Counted from the stretch's first letter, positions 17,001 to 24,793 are shown. The stretch: DNA of 35,878 nt from Bacteroidota bacterium (GCA_030622635.1 JAUXFX010000009.1:1-35878); one strand, 5' to 3'. Translations and numbers: made by a program. Notes: a model not told the origin generated them from the sequence alone.

Positions 17001-17636
17001 GTTGAAATCAAGGTTATTAATAACATACAAGCCAACCAGTCAGGAACATATTCTCTAACAGTAACTGATACATTAGATTGTAAAGCGGATGCTTCTGTTG
17101 ATGTGATAGTTTACCTCACGCCAATCCCAGCTTTTGCAGGACAGGATACAATCTTTACGGAAGTTCCTGTTGACATAGATGCAGGAGCAGGATTTCTGTA
17201 TTATTTATGGAATACCGGCGATACAACACAAATTATTACGGTACAAAAAAGTGGCTGGTATGCTATAGAAATTGAATCACAGCAAGGATGTATGGGAGGA
17301 GATTCGGTGTTTGTGCTTTTTTCCACACCGCCGGAACCCATACCTGATATCAGGATTTATTTACCAAATGCTTTTTCACCCAATAGTGACGGACTAAATG
17401 ATGAGTTTAAAGCTGTAACAAATTCGGAAAACATTGAATCTTTCCAAATGCTTATTTATGACCGGTGGGGAACATTAATTTTTGAATCCAAAAATATTTC
17501 TAAGGGATGGAACGGAACATTTAAAGGAAAACTTTGTCCGCAGGGAGTGTATGTTTATAAAATTGAATACAGCTTTTCTGCTTCCTCAACAGGGCAATCA
17601 GAAACTAGAATTGGGACGGTTGTGTTGGTTAGATAG
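14043..17636 (+). CDS. Multidomain cell-surface protein: propeller-like head, PKD, SprB-like repeats, cohesin-like domain, CHU_C (type B T9SS) tail
   Basis: The 1197-aa product has an N-terminal signal segment (to ...KSYSQ). Residues ~38-395 resemble the Bacteroidota 'NHWYF...GLDFNSGS' propeller-like region. Then come a PKD domain (~418-490, 'MEWNFDDPASG', 'HVFSDGGEFEV') and an Ig-like unit (~493-565, 'LGPDTTICSG'). Three SprB-type repeats follow (~573-805, 'GNYTLQVTDGNGC', 'GTYAVRVKDSTDC', 'GFYTCIVMDEFGC'), then a cohesin-like fold (~812-940) and two further Ig-like units. The tail is the gliding-motility-associated CHU_C domain (~1105-1197, 'LPNAFSPNSDGLNDEF', 'YDRWGTLIFES'), which directs type IX secretion and surface attachment. 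Base composition changes inside the gene near 15230. Adhesion or extracellular binding is the likely role; the ligand is unknown. Confidence 0.88.
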   Translation: MNNYKSVIQNSLLINLIVILCLILVPIKSYSQPNKRTNHWYFTVKIGLDFNSGSLQENTLCVDSLAYGGSLASTISDTNGNLLFYSNGYSIWNREHDLIQDYVPGTGFNVGRQGALCMPKPGSDNLFYVFTMKIPGCNYPMFYYTIDMNGNNGLGEVVDSVILEAGYDAASFLTSSYMKNKQDYWIVTRKYRDNKYAAFKVTSQGVDPNPVLSDAPIRPINNSELGKMNIAYNKKYLVCSIIGSNSYATNTEICRFDNETGDIEFLYGFRLLDILPGNPNIRTTSCEFSPCSKYVYISGRMPYGEGSHVYQFDMQYVEDLTLFTQSAIEIGSPKGYNLQLASDGKIYCFSDLSDNFPQSYENIVGVIRSPQKKGANCSYQPNAIQLTHGEIRNELINLPPDFLYRFDFDGICENDVFSFDPWFFPEPVFMEWNFDDPASGANNTSTIPHATHVFSDGGEFEVSVHVEYPPTPNYPFGRIEETSRIVEVEYAPEPDLGPDTTICSGQEVVLDAECGPHFYSWSTGDWGVSQITVSDSGWYWVRVQSEAGCITFDSIYISFYPPAIADTNNLIISPTTCGGSIGAIRGIEISGNPPFQYQWIDDLGNPIANTIDIFHLPVGNYTLQVTDGNGCLTEFGPYTIYDAGDVLIEDVNYTQEHCGQQDGNIIVTATSGLGDMLFYSIDNGSNYFTNQGIFTGLSAGTYAVRVKDSTDCQDVYINNPIILENIPGPQVSDVQITPSSNGQNNGAINIIASGNGDTLFYSNDNGANFQINDGLFSNLFAGFYTCIVMDEFGCDTIFVVEVTEEITVYLQATAGADEVCPGNSAFVPLIVSNFNDVGSFKTTLLYNKELLTCEGFANAHPQLEDSLEALLFPSEGKIELNWSSSAVTLADSTIIADLVFHSIDPGASQILWDGAPGASLFLNSTGLSIPVDYTTGNVKIYKEVVFLFFGANEVCQGDMLELTPIVFSSNGDVTFLWTDPMGDTSSVEIKVINNIQANQSGTYSLTVTDTLDCKADASVDVIVYLTPIPAFAGQDTIFTEVPVDIDAGAGFLYYLWNTGDTTQIITVQKSGWYAIEIESQQGCMGGDSVFVLFSTPPEPIPDIRIYLPNAFSPNSDGLNDEFKAVTNSENIESFQMLIYDRWGTLIFESKNISKGWNGTFKGKLCPQGVYVYKIEYSFSASSTGQSETRIGTVVLVR

Positions 17637-17645
17637 ATAGGTTCG

Positions 17646-17662
17646 GGCTAAAAGCCTTTTTT
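17646..17662 (+). terminator. Rho-independent terminator after the CHU_C protein
   Basis: GGCT-AAA-AGCC followed by six T lies 10 bases after the stop codon of the 1197-aa gene. The stem is short (4 bp, extendable by weak pairs), so efficiency may be modest. The next gene is convergent. Confidence 0.55.
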
Positions 17663-17781
17663 ATATAAAAAACAGGTAACTACTCAGCCGGCTTAGTCTT
17701 CTGTAGTACAGTAAAATAAATAAACCGCAAAATGCGCAAAAAAAACGCAAATATTATTAAACGTTTGATTTGAAATTTTCA

Positions 17782-19875
17782 TTACTTTAAAAGCAGTATT
17801 CGTTTAATTTCTGAAAAAATATTTCCAATTTTTAATCGATGAAAATAAATTCCGGAACCAACAGGATTTCCTGAGTCATCTGTCCCATTCCATACCACCG
17901 AATGCTCGCCTGCCGGTTGGTTTTCATTCACCAATGTTCGTACTTCATTTCCGGATATATCATATACTTTCAAAACAACCATTCCCGAAAATATTATATG
18001 ATAATTAATTGCTGTTGAATGAGAAAACGGATTAGGGTATACCGAGAGTTCAGGCTGATTACTTGTAATATCGTATATGCCAATATATTCATGCACTGTA
18101 ATGTAATCCGTTTTTATCTCCGTATCGCTGTTTTGGCCATCCGAAACGCTTAGTTTTACCGTATAAGTACCCGGCTGCGAATATGAATAAACAGGGTTTC
18201 TTTCAGTAGCATCTATGGTTCCATCGTTATCAAAATCCCATTCCCACGAGGTAAGCAAGCCTAAGGACTGGTCAGTAAATTGAATTTCGAACTGGGGTGG
18301 CACAAGCAGTGAATCGGCAATAAAATCTGCTTCAACCCCGTCTTCGCCTAAAATAGTGAAGGCATTTGGCGTGATGACCTCAATAGATTTAGAATTTCCC
18401 TTTAACGAGTACTTGAGAAAACAATTGTTTGAAGAGATTGTTTGAGGTATTGTCCACTGGTACCTGCCCGAATTTGCCGCGTTTGATGTTATCATTATCC
18501 AGGGACCTGTTTCCCCTTTTAATGAATAATCTAATCCGACAACACCGGTTGATTCGGGGTCAACGGCGCACAACCAGTCGGTAAACTGATCCGAATCTTG
18601 ATAAAACACTTCACCACCTCGTGGAAATACAACTTTAATTGCAGGCAGCCAAAACGGTGAAGTTTCTTTAAAGCACTTCAAGTGATTCTGTGTGCTAGGC
18701 CAGCTACCGGTTTCTTGAACTAAGGCAATATCGGCAAACCCATTATGGTCAACATCGCCACCAACCCTGAAAGCATTAGTGTATGCATTTCCATAGGCCG
18801 TTGTCATTGTATTCTCCAGGTTCCAGTTGCCATAACCATCACCACTCCAAATACTTAACTCTCCCTGGCCGGAAGCAAGCAGATCAATATTTCCATCGTT
18901 ATTAAGATCAAACAACTCCAGATAATAATAATCACTTCCTGTTGGTAAGGAACCTGAATAATCAATCCAATTTTCATCATCTTCATCGAATATCCAAACC
19001 TTAATATCTCCATTATAATTAATTAAAGCGAGATCTTTTCCACCATCACCATCCACATCACCTAATGCAACATCTGATGGCGGGGATGAATAGCTTGGCA
19101 TGTTGTAAAGTGCCGTTGTAAAATTACCATTGCCATTACCAAAAAAAACGTATGTTCCTTGCTGTGTAGCTGCACAATCAGAAAAGCCGTCCTTGTTGAT
19201 ATCACCAAAATAAAACCCTTCATTGCTATTGCTGGTGGGTCCTCCATATTGATAACTTTGTGTCCAGGTACCATCTCCGTTGTTCAGATAAATATGAAAA
19301 CCATTACCCGAACCAAACGAGAGGGAGCCAATGTCGAGATAACCGTCGTTGTTAATGTCAGCAAAATCTGTGGCGAACATTCCGTAATCTTCACCGTTGG
19401 TCGCCAGGCCATCGTCCCAAGGTGTCCAGTTCACACCTGTGCCATCGCCAAGTGCTACTTCCATCAACTGGTCACCAAAATCAGTAGATGAATAATTATG
19501 GTGCATACCATAACCAACATCCCATAATCCATCACGATTAACATCTCCCACGGCAATACCACCGTATCCAAAATCGCCATTCATTTCTACACTCCATGTA
19601 CCTGTTCCATTGCCAAACCAAACCATGATACCATGTTCATTTGTATTAATATTTGGAGATCCGTGGTCGCCAATGGAGACCATATCAACATATCCATCCT
19701 GGTTCATGTCGGCAAATTCTATTTCAGTATTACCACCATCCCACTCAGGATTGTTCAGCCCCGAAGAGCTTTCAATAAACTGAAAACCTCCCCTGTTGCG
19801 ATTACTTATTGTTTCTTGCGAATAAGCCTGGCTCAGGAGAAGAAATATTGCAAAAAAAGAAGTTAGTGTTTTCAT
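17782..19875 (-). CDS. Secreted FG-GAP/VCBS repeat protein with PKD domain and T9SS type A tail
   Basis: The 697-aa product begins with a signal peptide (MKTLTSFFAIFLLLSQAYSQ). Residues ~30-420 hold many FG-GAP/VCBS-type repeats, visible as repeated 'FADINNDGYLDI', 'ALGDVDGDGGKDLAL', 'FDLNNDGNIDLL' units. These form an integrin-like beta-propeller with Ca-binding Asp-rich loops. A linker beta domain (~425-515) precedes a PKD domain (~520-600, 'SWEWDFDNDGTIDATERNP'). The C-terminal ~85 residues (VYPNPFSHSTAINYHI ... 'GSGIYFHRLKIG') are a FlgD-like/T9SS type A sorting domain. The protein is predicted to be secreted or surface-attached. It is the last gene of the minus-strand series starting at 24297. 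Ligand unknown. Confidence 0.88.
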   Translation of the reverse strand: MKTLTSFFAIFLLLSQAYSQETISNRNRGGFQFIESSSGLNNPEWDGGNTEIEFADMNQDGYVDMVSIGDHGSPNINTNEHGIMVWFGNGTGTWSVEMNGDFGYGGIAVGDVNRDGLWDVGYGMHHNYSSTDFGDQLMEVALGDGTGVNWTPWDDGLATNGEDYGMFATDFADINNDGYLDIGSLSFGSGNGFHIYLNNGDGTWTQSYQYGGPTSNSNEGFYFGDINKDGFSDCAATQQGTYVFFGNGNGNFTTALYNMPSYSSPPSDVALGDVDGDGGKDLALINYNGDIKVWIFDEDDENWIDYSGSLPTGSDYYYLELFDLNNDGNIDLLASGQGELSIWSGDGYGNWNLENTMTTAYGNAYTNAFRVGGDVDHNGFADIALVQETGSWPSTQNHLKCFKETSPFWLPAIKVVFPRGGEVFYQDSDQFTDWLCAVDPESTGVVGLDYSLKGETGPWIMITSNAANSGRYQWTIPQTISSNNCFLKYSLKGNSKSIEVITPNAFTILGEDGVEADFIADSLLVPPQFEIQFTDQSLGLLTSWEWDFDNDGTIDATERNPVYSYSQPGTYTVKLSVSDGQNSDTEIKTDYITVHEYIGIYDITSNQPELSVYPNPFSHSTAINYHIIFSGMVVLKVYDISGNEVRTLVNENQPAGEHSVVWNGTDDSGNPVGSGIYFHRLKIGNIFSEIKRILLLK

Positions 19876-19912
19876 GTGTTTGAATTTTTTAAAATAATTA
19901 TTTTCCAGTGTG

Positions 19913-19936
19913 AACCGGCGGGTTAACCCGTCGGTT
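19913..19936. repeat. 24-bp near-perfect palindrome between two secreted-protein genes
   Basis: AACCGGCGGGTT / AACCCGTCGGTT pairs over 12 bp with one G-T. It lies in the 84-base gap between the CRTAC1-like and FG-GAP genes. There is no T-run, so it looks like an intercistronic mRNA-processing or stabilising hairpin, or a REP-like element, rather than a terminator. Confidence 0.6.
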
Positions 19937-19959
19937 AGATATTGATCCTTATTGATAAT

Positions 19960-21627
19960 TTATTCCTTTATAAAAGGCCGGTAAAAAACTCCATGTTCGC
20001 AATTAATCATTATGTAATACCATCCTCTTGTCAATCCCATTACATCAATGGAAGCACTGCCTTGACTTTTCATGGAACGAGACAAGACAACTTGTCCGGT
20101 AATAGAATATATTTTTACTTTTACAGAAGTATTCATTCTCTTTTCAAAAGATAAGTAAATAACATCTTGTGCCGGATTAGGATACAGTTCAAGCAATTCC
20201 TTTTCCGAAGATTTATCATTTACACCAACAGCACTCTGAACAATAGTAATCAACTGATTAGCCGAAACACCATAGAGTTTTTGAACCATTCCGCTTTGCC
20301 ATTTCACGATAAGACTATCGGCTTGTGTAGCAGCGGCAAGACCGAAATGGGCAATCAGCGCATCCTGGCAACGGGCACCCCTGCCACCATTAATCTCCTG
20401 AACTGTCATTTGCCCATCAACATAAACTACTATGCGTGTGCCAATACCACTGGCATTATCAAAAACACCTTTCAATTCAATATCAAGGTAATTCCCAAGA
20501 TTATTCCCATCATTTCTCAGCAACCTCATTGTATTATTATGTCCGCAGATCAAAACATCCTGATCGCCATCCAGGTCATAATCGCCCCAACTGATCCCAA
20601 AACCATCTTCCGGATTTCTAATGTTCCATTCTTCTGCCACATCCGTAAAAGTGCCGTCACCATTATTTTGATATAATCGGTTCTCGTTAATATGATTGGT
20701 TGTAAACAAATCCATCAGGCCATCATTGTTAAAATCTATCCAGGCACTTGTTCTTGCATCACCGGCATCTGCCACGTCCGCATCATAAGTAACATCCAAA
20801 AATGTTTCATCACCCAGATTCTTGTATAAAATATTTCTATTCGATTGAATATTGGAAACATACAAGTCTAAAAAACCATCATTATCATAATCGCCCCACG
20901 ATTGCGAAACACCTTTATTATAATCAGCAACATGTGCTGAAAAAGAAATATCCTCAACATTTCCTCCTGCAATATTTTTATAAAGCCTGTTGGCAGAACC
21001 GTAAATACAGGTATAAATATCGGTAAACCCATCATTATTCATATCAGCAGCAGCAGACGTAATGCCCGAATTGTTGTTAAAATCCATACCGGCAGCCGAT
21101 TCAGTGAAATTACTTTCTCCATCATTGAGATATAATAAAGGGAAGCCTCCTGTATTACAAAAAATATCCAGATCGCCATCCCCTTCAAAATCAAGCCAGA
21201 TAGCACGCTCTATACCTGACTGGCCTTCAAATACTATCTGGAAATTATTGCCCGACATATTTTTATAAATACGCATCGGCAGGCTTATATTAATGGGAAC
21301 GATCAATAAATCAACATATCCGTCTTTATCAAAATCGGCAACAGCTACTGATGCAGGGTCGGTATCTGAAAGACCTGTTGATGTTGTAATATCAGTAAAG
21401 GTACCGTTACCATTATTTTTATAAAAGAAAGCAAACTCGTTAGTATTTCCGTAAAAATCAAGCCAGCCATCATTGTCATAGTCTAACCACACCACTGTGT
21501 TCCCCATTGAAGCAGATAAAACAATTCCTGCATCTACAGTAACATCTGTGAATGTTTGGGAGAAAGTTTCTATCGCGGCCAATAGAAACATTAAAGAAGC
21601 CAAACAATGAACTATAAAACGATTCAT
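19960..21627 (-). CDS. Secreted CRTAC1-type protein: VCBS repeats plus ASPIC/UnbV domain, T9SS type A tail
   Basis: The 555-aa product has a signal peptide (MNRFIVHCLASLMFLLAAIETFSQ). Next comes a VCBS/FG-GAP propeller (~25-375, repeats such as 'VVWLDYDNDGWLDFYGN', 'SWGDYDNDGFLDLYVSN', 'SWGDYDLDGDQDVLICG'). An ASPIC/UnbV domain (~385-460, 'GIGTRIVVYVDGQMTVQEI', 'HFGLAAATQADSLIVKWQSG') follows. The tail (LYPNPAQDVIYLSFEK ... 'GLTRGWYYIMI') is a T9SS type A sorting signal. This is the CRTAC1-like family that is common in secreted Bacteroidota proteins; function is unproven. It lies 37 bases after the LVIVD-repeat gene in the transcription order, so the two are probably co-transcribed. Confidence 0.9.
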   Translation of the reverse strand: MNRFIVHCLASLMFLLAAIETFSQTFTDVTVDAGIVLSASMGNTVVWLDYDNDGWLDFYGNTNEFAFFYKNNGNGTFTDITTSTGLSDTDPASVAVADFDKDGYVDLLIVPINISLPMRIYKNMSGNNFQIVFEGQSGIERAIWLDFEGDGDLDIFCNTGGFPLLYLNDGESNFTESAAGMDFNNNSGITSAAADMNNDGFTDIYTCIYGSANRLYKNIAGGNVEDISFSAHVADYNKGVSQSWGDYDNDGFLDLYVSNIQSNRNILYKNLGDETFLDVTYDADVADAGDARTSAWIDFNNDGLMDLFTTNHINENRLYQNNGDGTFTDVAEEWNIRNPEDGFGISWGDYDLDGDQDVLICGHNNTMRLLRNDGNNLGNYLDIELKGVFDNASGIGTRIVVYVDGQMTVQEINGGRGARCQDALIAHFGLAAATQADSLIVKWQSGMVQKLYGVSANQLITIVQSAVGVNDKSSEKELLELYPNPAQDVIYLSFEKRMNTSVKVKIYSITGQVVLSRSMKSQGSASIDVMGLTRGWYYIMINCEHGVFYRPFIKE

Positions 21628-21664
21628 AATAATAAAATTTTACACAGAAATATTAAAAATATAT

Positions 21665-23953
21665 CTATCTCGCAACTATTATTTTTTCAATTATATGGTT
21701 GGAACCATTATTCACCACTATAAAATAAACACCCTGGCTGAGGTCAGAGGCATCAAACTGCAAAGTGTGGTTACCTTGCCCAATTTGTCGGTTTAACAAT
21801 GTTTTCACCTTCCTGCCGAAAATATCATATAACCGGATATTCACGTTTTTTTCATTTCCCATATCAAGAGTGAAATAGATAGTAGAAACCACTGGATTAG
21901 GATATATGTTGAAGGTATTCATTTCCGTATTGCCAGGTATTTCAGGCAAGTCAACCGTTAAGTTTTCAATTATAGCAAAATCAAAGTAATCAGCTATATG
22001 CAGGTAACCATTTGAAGATGAAACCGCAATATTCTTTGCTTTTCCCGAACTGTTGTAAGTACCAAAGCTTTGAGGGTTTTCAGGATCACTTATATTAATG
22101 AATTCAAAATCACCATTTTCCAGGGTTACATAAGCAATCATATCAGAAACAGTAACTAACATGGCCGGACCTGTGGTATTTATATGTGAAACGAAAGTGG
22201 CAATATTTTGCGATATATCCAGGATAACAAGCCCGTTTTCATAATCGGCAACATAGGCATAGCCATCGGCAACATCCAGGCCAAAAGCGTTTCCATCGGT
22301 GTTAAAATAGGTTAAAAACAAAGGCTGTGCTGGATTGGAAATATTATAAATTTGGAAGCCATAATCACCTCCTGCAATATAGCCATAATCTGAATTTGTA
22401 ATTTTAATACCACGGCCATTCTCTCCATAAACATCTGTACTACCACTAAGTTCCAACACATTTCCATTATATTTGAATATATAAAAATTCTTTATATCAA
22501 CTACATACAATCTATCATTAAATACTGACATGTCTTTTGATGCCATGTAACCTGTTGATATATTGAGTGCATAATCAGATACGATATAAGGATTGCCCAA
22601 ATCTGAAATATTGATTTGGTATAACCTGTGTAATTTATATGGCACTATTCCCCAGGTGGCAGCTTTTACAAAAGCATAGTCAGAACCGTCAGTGGCAACT
22701 GAATAAACTGATCCGGGTATTTCAAGGGTTGAAACGAGTATCGGGTTACAGGGATCGCTGACATCCATGACCCTCATGTATCCGGCATGGTTATCAGTCA
22801 GGTTATCCTGTCCTACCAAAGCGTATTCTATATCATCTTTCACGAACAAACAGGTCGCAAGGCTTTCCCCATTTACCGATTTAATATCACCCACTTCCTG
22901 GGGTTCTTCAGGATTTGAAATATCTAACATGTGAATAGTATATCCATTACCATTATCTTCCCAATGGTCCATGAAAAAAGCATAATTATCTTTCAGTTGC
23001 CCAATGGCAAAACGGTGATTAAATGGCGAATTTTCTGAAATATATAATTCAACAGGGTCAATCGGGTTTGTAATATCAAATAACCCCCATTTTGATGAAT
23101 TATGAGAAACACACATAATATCACCTTCTATATTCACGTCATAATTGGAAGAGCCAATCGGAGTACCCTGATACTGCTTATCAGGGTTAAAAGGGTCGGA
23201 GATATCATAAATACATAATCCCAGCGAGGAAGCTGCATACAGATAATTATCCTTTTGTGCAAAATTTCCCCAAAACGAACCACCTGTGTTAAAATTTGTT
23301 TGGTTTTCTATTACAAGGTTAGCAGGATCAGTATAGTTAATCGAAAAAAGTGTAAGCATATTACCAAAATACAAAGCATAATCCGTAATTGCTAAACCGG
23401 AAAAAGCAACAGATCCAGGTACAATATAAAGATAATCAAGCTCAATAGGTTCCTCAGGGTTGGAAATATCATAAGAACGCACGCCCTCTCCAACAGCCAC
23501 GAATAAATAATTACCGTTCACTTCAACATCCTGAGCTTTATAAAGCTCTGTAAAAAAAACTACTTGCGGATTTGCAGGGTCGGTAATTATGACAACTGAA
23601 AGGCCGGTCCAATCGGCAATAAAAACATAATCTCCCTGAATAACAAAATTACATGAAGACCCCGGGGTACCAACCTTGCCAATAGGAAAAGCTTGCGCTA
23701 TATCAGAAATATCATAAATATTGAACCCGTAATAGTCGGTAAAATACAAGGTATTGCCTTCTTTAAATGAATCGGAATGCGGTGCCAGATCCATATTGCC
23801 TGTGATCAATGACTCGCTGCGAACCAGAAATCCGTTATTACCCCAAAACTGGGCATATACTGATGATCCGGTTAATAAAACAATGAAGAAGGTCATTACT
23901 ATTTTAAAGGCAATGGCAAATTGTTTAATTTCTAATATTTTTTTAAGTTTCAT
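21665..23953 (-). CDS. Secreted LVIVD-repeat beta-propeller protein with T9SS type A tail
   Basis: The 762-aa product has an N-terminal hydrophobic signal region ending ...GSSVYAQ. Residues ~45-670 carry at least ten LVIVD-type units, seen as 'GLSVVIITDPANPQVV', 'GVRSYDISNPEEPIEL', 'GLCIYDISDPFNPDK', 'GFQIYNISNPAQPLFL' and 'NGLVILDISQN'. These units fold as propeller blades. The C-terminal ~80 residues (NIYPNPVVSTIYFTLD ... 'LSQGVYFIVVNNGS') are a T9SS type A sorting domain. It is the first large gene behind the STAS-like gene (65 bases gap) in a minus-strand series. The start was kept at the ORF-track ATG; an internal Met at residue 20 would also leave a signal peptide. Target unknown. Confidence 0.88.
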   Translation of the reverse strand: MKLKKILEIKQFAIAFKIVMTFFIVLLTGSSVYAQFWGNNGFLVRSESLITGNMDLAPHSDSFKEGNTLYFTDYYGFNIYDISDIAQAFPIGKVGTPGSSCNFVIQGDYVFIADWTGLSVVIITDPANPQVVFFTELYKAQDVEVNGNYLFVAVGEGVRSYDISNPEEPIELDYLYIVPGSVAFSGLAITDYALYFGNMLTLFSINYTDPANLVIENQTNFNTGGSFWGNFAQKDNYLYAASSLGLCIYDISDPFNPDKQYQGTPIGSSNYDVNIEGDIMCVSHNSSKWGLFDITNPIDPVELYISENSPFNHRFAIGQLKDNYAFFMDHWEDNGNGYTIHMLDISNPEEPQEVGDIKSVNGESLATCLFVKDDIEYALVGQDNLTDNHAGYMRVMDVSDPCNPILVSTLEIPGSVYSVATDGSDYAFVKAATWGIVPYKLHRLYQINISDLGNPYIVSDYALNISTGYMASKDMSVFNDRLYVVDIKNFYIFKYNGNVLELSGSTDVYGENGRGIKITNSDYGYIAGGDYGFQIYNISNPAQPLFLTYFNTDGNAFGLDVADGYAYVADYENGLVILDISQNIATFVSHINTTGPAMLVTVSDMIAYVTLENGDFEFINISDPENPQSFGTYNSSGKAKNIAVSSSNGYLHIADYFDFAIIENLTVDLPEIPGNTEMNTFNIYPNPVVSTIYFTLDMGNEKNVNIRLYDIFGRKVKTLLNRQIGQGNHTLQFDASDLSQGVYFIVVNNGSNHIIEKIIVAR

Positions 23954-24018
23954 AATCTTAAGTTTTTTGATGAAAAATTAATGTTTATATTTAAATATTG
24001 AATTATTATAATTTTATT

Positions 24019-24297
24019 TTATATCAAATTATATTCTTTTAATTTACTCTCAATAAATAAAGAATACCCATGTATAACAATTGGGTATTTTTCTTTTAAT
24101 TTTCCGAGCATTAAATAACATTCGGTATTTATTGATTCAACATCTTCAAAATCAATAAATATTTTTTTTGCGTTATTAATTTTATTTTGGAAAATATCTT
24201 CCAATTCATTTTGTATTAATGTTGCAGACTCAAGATTACCTTCAAAAACAACACTAAATGAATTTTTATTTTTTTTATTTGTTTTTAAACAATACAT
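24019..24297 (-). CDS. Small STAS-like protein
   Basis: The 92-aa product is compact, with no signal peptide or membrane segment. The stretch 'KKIFIDFEDVESINTECYLML' has the form of the central STAS strand and switch helix (hydrophobic strand, D, then 'v-x-x-I-[DN]-[ST]'). An early strand 'FSVVFEGNLES' fits the first STAS strands. STAS proteins act as anti-sigma-factor antagonists or partner-switch components. Here the usual phospho-acceptor Ser position reads N-T-E, so phosphorylation control is uncertain. It is the first gene behind a sigma-54-like promoter and precedes three secreted proteins, an unusual companion for a cytoplasmic protein. The family call is by pattern only. Confidence 0.5.
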   Translation of the reverse strand: MYCLKTNKKNKNSFSVVFEGNLESATLIQNELEDIFQNKINNAKKIFIDFEDVESINTECYLMLGKLKEKYPIVIHGYSLFIESKLKEYNLI

Positions 24298-24317
24298 ATC
24301 TTTTTAAATGTTTTAAT

Positions 24318-24333
24318 GGCAAATCCCATACCA
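24318..24333 (-). promoter_or_regulatory. Candidate sigma-54 (-24/-12) promoter of the STAS-like/secreted-protein series
   Basis: On the minus strand the sequence TGGTATGGGATTTGCC has TGG and TTGC at the exact sigma-54 spacing (GG-N10-GC; consensus TGGCACG-N4-TTGC). The G after the -24 triplets also matches. Mismatches are T for C at two places. The predicted start is near 24307, giving a short (~10-base) leader before the ATG at 24297. The gene immediately upstream encodes a sigma-54 activator. Confidence 0.5.
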
Positions 24334-24391
24334 TAAAATATAATTAGCTAATATAAAATAAGATAGGTTAAATTACAGGGGAATAATTACT

Positions 24392-24423
24392 ACGATATTT
24401 CGTGAATTACGATATTTCGTAAT
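24392..24423. promoter_or_regulatory. Tandem dyad ACGATATTTCGT x2: candidate activator-binding site (UAS)
   Basis: Two identical 12-mers (24392-24403 and 24409-24420) are each an inverted repeat ACGA-N4-TCGT, 17 bases apart start to start. The second extends to ATTACGA-TATT-TCGTAAT. They lie about 85-116 bases upstream of the predicted sigma-54 start site, the normal place for enhancer-type activator sites. Confidence 0.6.
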
Positions 24424-24440
24424 AGTTTATTAGAAATGCG

Positions 24441-24664
24441 AATCAAGGATTAAAATTAACCACAAAGGCACACAAAGTACTTCACTAAGTATCACAAAGG
24501 AAATATTTAATTCTCATGAATATAGAAATATTTCAAAACGGTTTTAGATTGTTTTTTTCACGAAAAGGTGGTATTAAACGGATAATCCTTTAGTCCTTAG
24601 TGTGCCTTTGTGATATCCTTAGCGTATCCTTAGTGGTAAAAAAAGCCTATTTCAAACCTTGATT
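24441..24664. repeat. Inverted-repeat element A (CACAAAGGCACAC family)
   Basis: Outer ends AATCAAGG (24441-24448) and CCTTGATT (24657-24664) are perfect inverted repeats. Inside them CACAAAGGCACACAAAG faces the reverse complement of CTTAGTGTGCCTTTGTG (one mismatch). The element is non-coding and would fold into one long imperfect hairpin. It occupies most of the first third of the 920-base gene-free gap before the sigma-54 regulator gene. Confidence 0.65.
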
Positions 24665-24695
24665 AGTTTCTTTATATATTTTTTAATCATAAGAA

Positions 24696-24793
24696 ATCTG
24701 CGTAGATCAGCGTCAAAATCTATAAAATAGTTTATAAGAAAATCAATGACGCTGATCCATCCACCCATACGGGCGGACAATTTATACGCAGAT
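24696..24793. repeat. Inverted-repeat element B with a 28-base insert in one arm
   Basis: ATCTGCGTA (24696-24704) and ATCAGCGTCA (24706-24715) pair with TACGCAGAT (24785-24793) and TGACGCTGAT (24747-24756). The right arm is split at 24757-24784 by a CCATACGG-family element, while the left arm has only one base there. Confidence 0.65.
24755..24780 (+). repeat. CCATACGG-family dispersed element, copy 3
   Basis: GATCCATCCACCCATACGGG plus CGGACA sits inside the right arm of element B and breaks its symmetry, as if inserted there. Confidence 0.5.
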
